Program-made: the position numbers and the translations under genes
Part shown: positions 1 through 5,059 of the stretch, piece by piece
Numbering within the stretch: position 1 is the first letter of the stretch
Layout: each line of letters opens with the position of its first letter
Notes under the pieces: generated by a model
What the model was told of the DNA's origin: nothing
Databases searched by the model: none
Seen by the model: the letters and a program-made list of their open reading frames with translations, nothing else
NCBI GenBank assembly: GCA_946562005.1
Contig: CAMNVD010000058.1
Location: forward strand, 1 to 6,841
Length of the DNA stretch: 6,841 nt
Reading direction: 5' to 3'
Source of the DNA: an uncultured Clostridia bacterium
GTDB lineage: Bacteria > Bacillota > Dehalobacteriia > UBA4068 > JAAVYR01

Positions 1-75
1 GGGGACATCGGTGCTGTTTCTTATGAAGAGTTTGCCGCAATGCTCGCCAAAGAAGTAGCGGAAAAATCCATATAA
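1..75 (+). CDS. thrS: Threonyl-tRNA synthetase, C-terminal end (partial)
   Basis: Reading frame 1 is open from the first base and ends in TAA at 73-75, giving 24 residues that begin GDIGAVSYEEF and end AEKSI. The pattern G-D-[IL]-G-x-[MV]-S-x-x-E-F followed by a short charged helix is the usual end of the anticodon-binding domain of class II threonyl-tRNA synthetase, which charges tRNA-Thr in the cytoplasm. Lying just upstream of infC-rpmI-rplT fits, because thrS precedes infC in many bacteria, including E. coli. Only the tail is visible, so catalytic motifs cannot be checked. No hairpin terminator follows the stop, so some thrS transcripts could run into infC. The call rests on a short match plus gene order. 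Confidence 0.72.
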   Translation, partial: GDIGAVSYEEFAAMLAKEVAEKSI

Positions 76-99
76 TTTGAAAAGTTTTTTAAAATTGCA

Positions 100-128
100 T
101 TGACTTCAATGGTATTCCCTGGTAAAAT
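100..128 (+). promoter_or_regulatory. Promoter of the infC-rpmI-rplT operon
   Basis: A -35 box TTGACT (100-105) and a -10 box TAAAAT (123-128) are separated by 17 bp, the ideal sigma-70/sigma-A spacing. Transcription would start near 134-136 and produce a leader of about 158 nt before infC. A short dyad, CATTG (98-102) and CAATG (107-111), overlaps the -35 box; its meaning is unknown. Confidence 0.8.
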
Positions 129-134
129 ACTCAA

Positions 135-278
135 GTAAAACATCAAGTAGAAGTATCCGCTTCTCACCTTATGGCATATGAGCACGTAGGGTTTATAATC
201 AGTTTGTCAGTTCGGTGTTTATCACCATAATGGCGTCTTGTTATAAGCGGGTATTTTTTACCCGCTTATTTATTTTTT
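135..278 (+). promoter_or_regulatory. infC operon attenuator leader (L20-leader type)
   Basis: This untranslated leader can form two exclusive structures. The terminator pairs 243-253 with 259-269. The alternative pairs TATCCGCTT (154-162) with AAGCGGGTA (245-253), nine pairs with one G-U, which uses up the 5' arm of the terminator. A second long-range stem, CCTTATGG (167-174) with 225-233 (one bulged T), stacks inside that fold. A small hairpin AGAAG (149-153) with CTTCT (160-164) would sequester the antiterminator strand, and GGTG (214-217) with CACC (223-226) competes with the inner stem. In Bacillus the equivalent operon is controlled by ribosomal protein L20 binding its leader and favouring termination. 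Assigning L20 here is by analogy; the pairings are read directly from the sequence. Confidence 0.68.
243..278 (+). terminator. Intrinsic attenuator terminator in the infC leader
   Basis: An 11-bp perfect stem (243-253 with 259-269) has a loop of five T and is followed by a T-rich run through 278. It sits immediately before the Shine-Dalgarno sequence of infC, so it should control entry into the operon and is not expected to end thrS transcripts specifically. Its 5' arm is shared with the antiterminator pairing described for the leader. Confidence 0.85.
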
Positions 279-285
279 GGAGGTG
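279..285 (+). promoter_or_regulatory. Ribosome binding site that sets the infC start
   Basis: GGAGGTG is a near-perfect Shine-Dalgarno sequence. GGAGG ends 9 nt before the ATC at 293, the normal distance. The GTG at 326 has no comparable site close by, so this element decides in favour of the upstream non-AUG start. Confidence 0.85.
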
Positions 286-292
286 AAACCGT

Positions 293-817
293 ATCAAAGA
301 ATTACGCATTAACGAAGAAATCCGTGTGCCGGAAGTCCGGGTTACATTGGAGGAAGGTAATGAGCAAGTAGGCATTATGCCGATTAAAGAAGCAATGCAA
401 TTGGCTATTGAAAAAGGGCTGGATTTGGTAGAGATTTCCCCTACCGCCAAACCTCCTGTTTGCAAAATTATGGATTATGGTAAATATCGTTTTGAACAAA
501 GCAAACGGGAAAAAGAAGTCAAGAAGAACCAAAAATCATTCAACATCAAAGAAGTAAAGCTTCGTCCTAACATCGAAGAACATGACTTTGAAACCAAAGC
601 TAAAAACGGTGAGAAATTCTTAAAAGGCGGAGACAAGGTAAAAGTAACCATTATGTTCCGCGGTAGAGAAATCACTCACCCAGAAGGCGGCCTTGCCCTC
701 TGTGAAAAGATGGCTGCTCGTCTGGCAGACGCTGGTGTCGTAGAAAAACCAGCTAAGGTAGAAGGTCGTAACATGACAATGATTTTAGCACCGAAGCAGA
801 TAAAGAAGGAGGACTAA
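293..817 (+). CDS. infC: Translation initiation factor IF-3, AUC start
   Basis: IF-3 binds the 30S subunit, prevents 50S joining and checks the start codon and initiator tRNA. From the ATC at 293 the product is 174 residues, the usual IF-3 length. The N-terminal domain begins with the conserved ELRINEEIRVPEVRV pattern. The family signature KIMDYGKYRFEQSK follows, then a lysine-rich linker. The C-terminal domain carries IKEVKLRP, FLKGGDKVKVTIMFRGRE and the final MILAPK. Starting at GTG 326 would remove the conserved ELRINEEIR segment. An in-frame TGA at 284 limits the upstream extension, and ATC 293 is the only codon well placed behind the Shine-Dalgarno site. Rare AUU/AUC/AUA starts are known for infC and allow IF-3 to repress its own translation. 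It is first gene of infC-rpmI-rplT; rpmI begins 4 nt after its stop. Confidence 0.95.
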   Translation: MKELRINEEIRVPEVRVTLEEGNEQVGIMPIKEAMQLAIEKGLDLVEISPTAKPPVCKIMDYGKYRFEQSKREKEVKKNQKSFNIKEVKLRPNIEEHDFETKAKNGEKFLKGGDKVKVTIMFRGREITHPEGGLALCEKMAARLADAGVVEKPAKVEGRNMTMILAPKQIKKED

Positions 818-821
818 CCAA

Positions 822-1019
822 ATGCCTAAAATGAAAACACACCGTGGTGCCGCAAAACGATTCAAAGTAACCGGCAGCGGGAAAATTAAAAGAGCGTCCG
901 CTTATAGAAGTCATATGTTGGAGTGCAAATCTCCGAAAAGAAAACGGAATCTTCGGAAGTCTGCTGTTTTGACTTCTGCTGATTTCAAAAAGACAAAGAA
1001 ATTATTGCCTTATCTATAG
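822..1019 (+). CDS. rpmI: 50S ribosomal protein L35
   Basis: A 65-residue, very basic protein with the L35 family pattern: MPKMKTHRGAAKRFKVTGSG at the N-terminus, then KRKRNLRKSAVL and a C-terminal KKLLPYL. L35 is a late-assembling large-subunit protein that packs against 23S rRNA, and the length equals the family norm of 64-66 residues. AAGGAGG at 806-812, lying in the last codons of infC, is about 9 nt from the ATG, so translation is probably coupled to infC. Its place between infC and rplT is the nearly universal bacterial order. No irregularity is seen. Confidence 0.97.
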   Translation: MPKMKTHRGAAKRFKVTGSGKIKRASAYRSHMLECKSPKRKRNLRKSAVLTSADFKKTKKLLPYL

Positions 1020-1038
1020 AAAGTGAGGAACTTCAGAT

Positions 1039-1395
1039 ATGACCAGAGTAAAAAGAGGATATACTAAACATCGTCGTCAAAAGAAAGTTTTAAAATTAGC
1101 TAGAGGCTATCGTGCTTCTAACTCTAAATTATATCGTGTTGCAAAACAACAATTGATGAAATCTTGGAACTATGCCTTTGCGCATCGCCGCAAAAAGAAA
1201 GGTGATTTCCGCAAATTATGGATTACCCGTATCAATGCTGCTGCTAGAATGAACGATATCTCCTACAGCAGAATGATGGATGGCTTGAAAAAAGCTGGCG
1301 TAGAAGTAAACCGCAAAGTTCTTGCTGACCTTGCAGTGAATGACCCACAAGCTTTTGCAGGCTTTGCAAAAATCGCCAAAGAAAACTTGAAATAA
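1039..1395 (+). CDS. rplT: 50S ribosomal protein L20
   Basis: A 118-residue basic protein with the full L20 pattern: RVKRGYTKHRRQKKVLKLA and ARGYR in the extended N-terminal tail, RRKKKGDFRKLWITRINAA in the middle, SYSRMMDGLKKAGVEVNRK and LADLAVNDPQAF in the globular C-terminal domain. L20 binds 23S rRNA early in 50S assembly. In Bacillus and E. coli it also represses its own operon by binding mRNA, and the attenuator leader upstream of infC is the likely target here. GTGAGG at 1023-1028 lies 10 nt before the ATG. The gap to rpmI is 19 nt. It is the last gene of the operon, closed by the hairpin at 1421-1453. Confidence 0.97.
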   Translation: MTRVKRGYTKHRRQKKVLKLARGYRASNSKLYRVAKQQLMKSWNYAFAHRRKKKGDFRKLWITRINAAARMNDISYSRMMDGLKKAGVEVNRKVLADLAVNDPQAFAGFAKIAKENLK

Positions 1396-1420
1396 TCAGA
1401 TAAATATTCTGATGTGAATA

Positions 1421-1453
1421 AAAAGGCTCTTGAAAATCATTCAAGAGCCTTTT
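1421..1453 (+). terminator. Terminator of the infC-rpmI-rplT operon
   Basis: A 13-bp perfect stem AAAAGGCTCTTGA (1421-1433) with 1441-1453 and a 7-nt loop ends in TTTT. The A-run/T-run flanks make it potentially bidirectional. A smaller hairpin, ATCAGA (1395-1400) with TCTGAT (1408-1413), begins at the last base of the rplT stop codon and precedes it. The 3' half of the terminator overlaps the promoter of the next gene. Confidence 0.88.
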
Positions 1454-1458
1454 ATAAT
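1430..1458 (+). promoter_or_regulatory. Promoter of the DMT transporter gene, nested in the terminator
   Basis: TTGAAA (1430-1435) and a consensus TATAAT (1453-1458) are separated by exactly 17 bp. The -35 box occupies the end of the terminator's 5' arm and its loop, and the -10 box begins on the last T of its 3' arm. Transcription would start near 1464-1466, about 20 nt before the ATG at 1484. Confidence 0.75.
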
Positions 1459-1483
1459 GCATAGAATAGAGAGGGGGTATGAT

Positions 1484-2395
1484 ATGGTGGGACAACGTCA
1501 GGGAATCGGCCATATATTGGCGCTACTAACCATTGTCATTTGGGGGACGACATTTATCTCTACCAAGATTTTACTAGAAGATATGCTGCCGATAGAAATT
1601 TTATTTTTTCGTTTTATTATGGGATATGGGGCGTTATTTCTCATTTATCCGCATCTCTTAAAGGGGACGAATAAGCAGCGGGAATTGCTTTTTGCGGCGG
1701 CAGGGCTTTGCGGTATCTGTCTTTATTATTTACTGGAAAATATCGCTCTTACTTATACCATGGCTTCTAATGTAGGTGTTTTGATTTCTGTTTCTCCTTT
1801 TTTCACAGCAATGTTGTCTCATTGGTTTGATAAAGAAGATGGAACATTCAGTGTTGATTTTTTCATTGGTTTTTTTGTAGCTATGGTAGGCATCGTCCTC
1901 ATTGGCTTTAACGGCGCAAAATTAGAGTTGAATCCCCGTGGCGATATTTTGGCGGTGCTAGCGGCCTTTGTTTGGGCCTGTTATGCAGTGTTGACGAAAA
2001 AAATCAGCCGTTTTGGCTATCCGGTGGTGGTAGCTACTCGTCATACCTTCTTTTATGGCATTTTGTTTATGATTCCGGCTTTATTTATCTTTGATTTTCG
2101 CTGGAATTTTACTTGGTGCAACCATTTGCTGTCACTAGGCAATATGCTTTACTTAGGGCTGGGGGCCTCGGCTCTTTGCTTTGTTACCTGGGGCATGGCA
2201 GTGGATACGTTGGGTGCTGTAAAAACCAGCGTGTATATTTATCTTATTCCGGTGATTACGGTCATCACGGCTATGATTGTGCTCCAAGAAAAAATCACTT
2301 TGCTGGCTATGGTAGGGATGGCTTTGATATTGCTGGGATTGTTTTTATCAGAAAGAAGCGCATTGCTTGCAAAAAAGAATGTTTCCGGTAAATAA
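1484..2395 (+). CDS. EamA/DMT-superfamily transporter
   Basis: A 303-residue, strongly hydrophobic protein with about ten predicted membrane segments in two halves, the layout of EamA-domain drug/metabolite transporters of the inner membrane. The first half opens with the typical ALLTIVIWGTTFISTK segment (13-28) and reaches ISVSPFFTAMLSHWFDKE (101-118). The second repeats the theme with AVLAAFVWACYAVLTKK (157-173) and ends in YLIPVITVITAMIVLQEK (253-270), the usual Pro-to-Glu hallmark of helix 9. Substrate cannot be told from sequence; relatives move amino acids, sugars or metabolites outward. ATG 1484 is chosen because GAGGGGG (1471-1477) lies 6 nt upstream; in-frame codons further upstream would put the start inside the terminator. 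The gene has its own promoter and terminator, so it is probably monocistronic. Proximity to the riboflavin operon is not evidence of flavin transport. Confidence 0.9.
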   Translation: MVGQRQGIGHILALLTIVIWGTTFISTKILLEDMLPIEILFFRFIMGYGALFLIYPHLLKGTNKQRELLFAAAGLCGICLYYLLENIALTYTMASNVGVLISVSPFFTAMLSHWFDKEDGTFSVDFFIGFFVAMVGIVLIGFNGAKLELNPRGDILAVLAAFVWACYAVLTKKISRFGYPVVVATRHTFFYGILFMIPALFIFDFRWNFTWCNHLLSLGNMLYLGLGASALCFVTWGMAVDTLGAVKTSVYIYLIPVITVITAMIVLQEKITLLAMVGMALILLGLFLSERSALLAKKNVSGK

Positions 2396-2414
2396 AACGG
2401 AAACATTCTTTTTT
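2371..2414. terminator. Bidirectional terminator between the DMT gene and the yciI-like gene
   Basis: A 17-bp perfect stem (2371-2387 with 2398-2414) has an A-run at one end and a six-T run at the other, so either strand yields hairpin plus U-tract. The last codons of the transporter form the 5' arm, and its TAA (2393-2395) lies in the 10-nt loop. The convergent minus-strand gene ends at 2561 with no closer hairpin, so it probably also terminates here. Confidence 0.87.
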
Positions 2415-2560
2415 GTTGAACCTTAAGAGTTAAGACTGGACTGAGCGATAATTTCCCTTTGTCTTTTATGCCTATAAGCATCTATAAAATTGTTCATATG
2501 TCAAAGTGATGAGTTGGATGTTTGTCTGTTATAGCGAACAGTTCAGTAAATTGGATTTTT

Positions 2561-2848
2561 TTAGAGTAAATAATTGTTTTCACGATTTGCAATTAAAAAA
2601 TTTATTAGTTTATAGGTTGCATATCCGCCAACAACCAATGGTTCGCTATCACAAAGTACCTTTGCCTCCTCACGATTTTCTACCTTTAGAATATACATAC
2701 CCGCTATTCCAGGGTATCCTTTCAATACACCGCATATTTCTAGCTTACCAGCGTCATCTAATTTTCTTATATTTGCGATATGTTCTTCAATTACTTTTTT
2801 TGTGATTTTATTGTATGTTTTACTTTTCTCGATTAGCATCATATACAT
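2561..2848 (-). CDS. YciI-like (YCII family) small protein
   Basis: A 95-residue protein matching the YCII family, small dimeric alpha-beta barrel proteins of mostly unknown role. Visible family traits are EEHIANIRKLDDAGKL with the conserved His (H23) and the following helix, ICGVLKGYPGIAGMYILKVENREEA (strand, glycine turn, strand, acidic helix), and a degenerate D-P-F-type site written SEPLVVGGY (68-76). The usual Asp before Pro is Glu69 here. Family members have been proposed to be dehydrogenase- or hydrolase-like enzymes, but none of that can be assigned from this sequence. Starts at residues 1, 3 and 4 are all possible; the first is taken, with AAGGAG (complement of 2861-2866) 12 nt upstream. 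It is transcribed against its neighbours. By hand count, GC is about 32% (93 of 288), clearly below the riboflavin genes. Confidence 0.75.
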   Translation of the reverse strand: MYMMLIEKSKTYNKITKKVIEEHIANIRKLDDAGKLEICGVLKGYPGIAGMYILKVENREEAKVLCDSEPLVVGGYATYKLINFLIANRENNYLL

Positions 2849-2904
2849 TGATTTTCACTTCTCCTTGGTCCTCACAGTTTAGCAAGGCTTGATTTGTTGT
2901 TTTT

Positions 2905-2933
2905 ATTGTATCATAGTTAACTTTTGCTCTCAA
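2905..2933 (-). promoter_or_regulatory. Promoter of the yciI-like gene
   Basis: On the minus strand, TTGAGA (complement of 2928-2933) and TACAAT (complement of 2905-2910) are separated by 17 bp. Transcription would begin near 2898, leaving a 5' UTR of about 50 nt. It is divergent from the riboflavin promoter, whose -35 box starts about 60 bp away. Confidence 0.72.
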
Positions 2934-2993
2934 TCTGAGATTTGTAGAAGTGGCGGGTAACATGAAAGATAGAAGGGCTAACATAAATAGGGA

Positions 2994-3023
2994 TTGACAG
3001 AATCCTGTTTCTTTTCATATAAT
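2994..3023 (+). promoter_or_regulatory. Promoter of the riboflavin operon
   Basis: Consensus TTGACA (2994-2999) and consensus TATAAT (3018-3023) are separated by 18 bp. The start of transcription should fall near 3030, about 15 nt before the FMN aptamer, as expected for a riboswitch leader. Both hexamers are perfect, so basal transcription is probably strong, with control exerted later in the leader. Confidence 0.88.
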
Positions 3024-3044
3024 AGAGATAATTTCATAAGTGTT

Positions 3045-3156
3045 TATCTTCAGGGCAGGGTGAGATTCCCTACCGGTGGTATAGCCCACGAGCCATAATC
3101 TGGCATGATTCGGTGAGATTCCGAAGCCGACAGTATAGTCTGGATGAAAGAAGATG
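3045..3156 (+). promoter_or_regulatory. FMN riboswitch aptamer (RFN element)
   Basis: The conserved RFN blocks occur in order: AGGGCAGGGTGAGATTCCC at 3052-3070, TACCGGTGGTATAGCCCACG at 3071-3090, GATTCGGTGAGATTCCG at 3107-3123, then AAGCCGACAGTATAGTCTGG and ATGAAAG up to 3150. The closing helix P1 pairs ATCTTC (3046-3051) with GAAGAT (3150-3155). This six-helix aptamer binds flavin mononucleotide in the nascent RNA. Intrinsic terminators downstream indicate transcriptional control: with FMN bound, P1 is stable and the operon is shut off. I could not identify a convincing antiterminator helix by eye. Confidence 0.97.
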
Positions 3157-3179
3157 TATCATTTGCTGTAGTGTTTACC

Positions 3180-3221
3180 AGCTCTGAAATAATATGACGT
3201 TATATTGTTTCAGAGCTTTTT
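3180..3221 (+). terminator. Riboswitch-controlled terminator 1
   Basis: AGCTCTGAAA (3180-3189) pairs with 3208-3217. The stem continues through a T-G wobble and AATAT (3191-3195) with ATATT (3202-3206), making about 16 continuous pairs around a 6-nt loop, followed by TTTTT. It lies 24 nt after the aptamer, the normal place for the FMN expression platform. Confidence 0.85.
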
Positions 3222-3234
3222 CATTTTACAGCGC

Positions 3235-3279
3235 AATATCTGCCTGGGGGAATGTTTCTCTGTGGCAGATATTTTTTTT
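3235..3279 (+). terminator. Second tandem terminator before ribD
   Basis: AATATCTGCC (3235-3244) pairs perfectly with GGCAGATATT (3264-3273), ten pairs around a 19-nt loop, and a run of eight T (3272-3279) follows. It lies only 13 nt after the first terminator's T-run and 14 nt before the ribD start. It could be a second riboswitch-controlled stop or a constitutive attenuator. Confidence 0.75.
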
Positions 3280-3281
3280 AG

Positions 3282-3292
3282 AAGGAAAGGGG
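3282..3292 (+). promoter_or_regulatory. Ribosome binding site that sets the ribD start
   Basis: The purine run AAGGAAAGGGG sits directly before a TTG at 3294; AAGGA ends 7 nt from it. The ATG at 3327 has no such site, so the TTG is favoured. Confidence 0.7.
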
Positions 3293-3293
3293 A

Positions 3294-4415
3294 TTGATTA
3301 TACTGGATAACCAAGATGTTATTTATATGAGGCGTTGCTTAGCGCTGGCTCAAAAGGGCTGGGGTCTGGTGAACCCTAATCCTATGGTGGGGGCAGTTTT
3401 GGTCAAGGACGGGCAAATTATCGGCGAGGGGTATCATCAGCAGTATGGTGGTCTTCATGCAGAACGTAATGCTCTGAAAAATTGTCGGGTTTCTCCGCAA
3501 GGGGCTACTTTGTATGTGACCTTAGAACCTTGTTGTCATCATGGCAAGACGCCGCCTTGCACAGAGGCTATTCTTCAAAATGGTATTTCTCGGGTTGTTG
3601 TCGGTACCCTGGACCCAAATCCTCAGATGTCCGGAAAAAGTGTGGATCTATTAAAAAGCCATGGTATTACGATTACAGTGGGGGTGCTGGAGGCGGAGTG
3701 TAAAAATCTAATTAAAATATTTCATAAGTACATCACTACGGGGCGGCCTTTTGTCTTAATGAAATATGCAATGACGCTAGATGGAAAAATCGCCACCCAT
3801 ACCGGGGCTTCTAAATGGATTAGTGGCGAGGTTGCACGCCAACAGGTGCAGGATTTACGCCATGGATTCGCCGGCATTATGGTAGGGGTAAATACCATCC
3901 TTGCAGATAATCCAAAACTGACCTGTCGCTTGGAAAATGGAAAAAATCCTACGAGAATTATTTGCGATAGCCGCTTGCGGACGCCTCTTGACGCTTATGT
4001 GGTACAGACGGCAAATCAGGTGCCCACTGTCATTGCGACTTGCTCCCAAGATATGGAGCGAAAAGAATTATACCAGAGAGAGGGATGTCAAGTTCTTGAT
4101 GTGATAGAACGAGACGGCCGAGTGGATTTATTAGAATTAATGCGGCAGCTGGGGGAAATGGGCATTGACAGTGTGTTATTAGAAGGTGGCGGCGCTTTAA
4201 ACTGGAGCGCCCTGGAGCAGCAAATCGTTGATGAAATGCAGATATATCTAGCACCAAAGGTCTTCGGCGGAGCAGCGGCAAAAAGTCCTGTTACAGGAGA
4301 GGGGGTTGTTTTGCCGCAGGAGGGATTTCTTTTAGAGAATCGCTCTGTTGCTATGGCCGGGGAAGATTATGTCATCAAAGGGCAGGTGAAATATTTATGT
4401 TTACCGGAATCATAG
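3294..4415 (+). CDS. ribD: Bifunctional riboflavin deaminase/reductase RibD
   Basis: RibD carries out the second and third steps from GTP: deamination of the diaminopyrimidine ribosyl phosphate, then NADPH-dependent reduction of its ribose to ribityl phosphate. The 373-residue length is typical. The N-terminal deaminase domain shows NPNPMVGAVLVKDG (27-40), the zinc/proton-shuttle motif HAE (55-57) and PCCHHGKTPPC (79-89), giving zinc ligands H55, C80 and C89. The reductase domain from about 150 shows RPFVLMKYAMTLDGKIA (151-167), SKWIS (173-177), VGVNTILADNPKLT (197-210) and EGGG (297-300) ahead of APKVFGG. TTG 3294 is chosen for its Shine-Dalgarno site and because residues before the ATG at 3327 (DxxxIYM) match family starts. 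It is first in the operon and overlaps ribE by 19 bp, suggesting translational coupling. Confidence 0.96.
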   Translation: MIILDNQDVIYMRRCLALAQKGWGLVNPNPMVGAVLVKDGQIIGEGYHQQYGGLHAERNALKNCRVSPQGATLYVTLEPCCHHGKTPPCTEAILQNGISRVVVGTLDPNPQMSGKSVDLLKSHGITITVGVLEAECKNLIKIFHKYITTGRPFVLMKYAMTLDGKIATHTGASKWISGEVARQQVQDLRHGFAGIMVGVNTILADNPKLTCRLENGKNPTRIICDSRLRTPLDAYVVQTANQVPTVIATCSQDMERKELYQREGCQVLDVIERDGRVDLLELMRQLGEMGIDSVLLEGGGALNWSALEQQIVDEMQIYLAPKVFGGAAAKSPVTGEGVVLPQEGFLLENRSVAMAGEDYVIKGQVKYLCLPES

Positions 4416-5032
4416 AAGAGGTGGGAACTGTGGCAGCGCTTGACCCCGCAGCGCATGGTATGCGGCTTACTATTCAAGGAAAAACAATATTAGAAGATAT
4501 TCATAAAGGTGATAGCATTGCGGTGAATGGTATCTGCCTTACGGTAACAGATTTTGCTGCAAACTCTTTTACGGCGGATGTAATGGCGGAAACGCTAGCC
4601 CGGACGTCGTTTGCTCGCCTAAGGCAGGGAAGTTCTGTGAATCTGGAACGGGCAATGTCGGCGCAGGGAAGATTTGGCGGGCACATCGTCACGGGGCATA
4701 TAGACGGTGTGGGAACAATTAAGCAGATTCGCCGTGATGGTATTGCTATTGTTTTTACCATCGGGACTGAGCCGCAAATTACAAGATATATGGTGGAAAA
4801 AGGTTCTATTGCTATTGACGGCATTAGTCTCACAGTAGTCAGTGTAGCAGAAAAACAGTTTGTAGTGTCTGTCATTCCCCATACATTAGCCCATACTGCA
4901 TTAGGTAAGAAAAAGGTCAATGATATTGTGAATCTGGAAAATGATTGTATCGGCAAATATGTAGAGAAATTTTTGCGGCCGACTGCGTCCTCTCGGTTGA
5001 CAGCAGATTTTTTACACCAATATGGTTATTAG
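4397..5032 (+). CDS. ribE: Riboflavin synthase alpha subunit
   Basis: This enzyme dismutates two molecules of 6,7-dimethyl-8-ribityllumazine to riboflavin plus the pyrimidine that RibH reuses. The 211 residues contain the two lumazine-binding repeats of the family. Repeat one opens with the hallmark MFTGIIEEVG and carries GDSIAVNGICLTV (38-50); repeat two starts near HIVTGHIDGVGTI (96-108) and carries KGSIAIDGISLTV (135-147). MAETLARTSF and VNLERAM lead to the domain junction, and the C-terminal helix is the segment used for trimer formation. The ATG at 4397 lies within the 3' end of ribD in another frame, with AGGTGA (4384-4389) upstream. The symbol follows Bacillus/Firmicute usage; the E. 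coli name is ribC. Confidence 0.97.
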   Translation: MFTGIIEEVGTVAALDPAAHGMRLTIQGKTILEDIHKGDSIAVNGICLTVTDFAANSFTADVMAETLARTSFARLRQGSSVNLERAMSAQGRFGGHIVTGHIDGVGTIKQIRRDGIAIVFTIGTEPQITRYMVEKGSIAIDGISLTVVSVAEKQFVVSVIPHTLAHTALGKKKVNDIVNLENDCIGKYVEKFLRPTASSRLTADFLHQYGY

Positions 5033-5059
5033 CTTTTTATTGTTTGGAGGTGTTATATA

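Noticed and set aside
71..76. Perfect TATAAT at the end of thrS
   Set aside because: No -35-like hexamer lies 16-18 bp upstream, and the promoter at 100-128 is better placed for infC.
1430..1483. Upstream extension of the transporter to TTG 1430
   Set aside because: This start would fall inside the rplT terminator and upstream of the predicted transcription start; ATG 1484 has a proper ribosome site and gives a normal EamA N-terminus.
1484..2395. The transporter as a riboflavin carrier, by proximity to rib genes
   Set aside because: It has its own promoter and terminator, no FMN riboswitch, and is separated from ribD by a reversed gene. The family includes many substrates, so position alone is not evidence.
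2506..2805. 99-codon plus-strand open frame
   Set aside because: It is antisense to the yciI-like gene, has no Shine-Dalgarno site and gives an unremarkable hydrophobic/aromatic product; the minus-strand reading has a family match, a promoter and a ribosome site.
4501..4956. 151-codon open frame on the minus strand
   Set aside because: It lies wholly antisense to ribE, which has complete family motifs; the minus-strand product has no recognisable domain and no ribosome binding site stands out.
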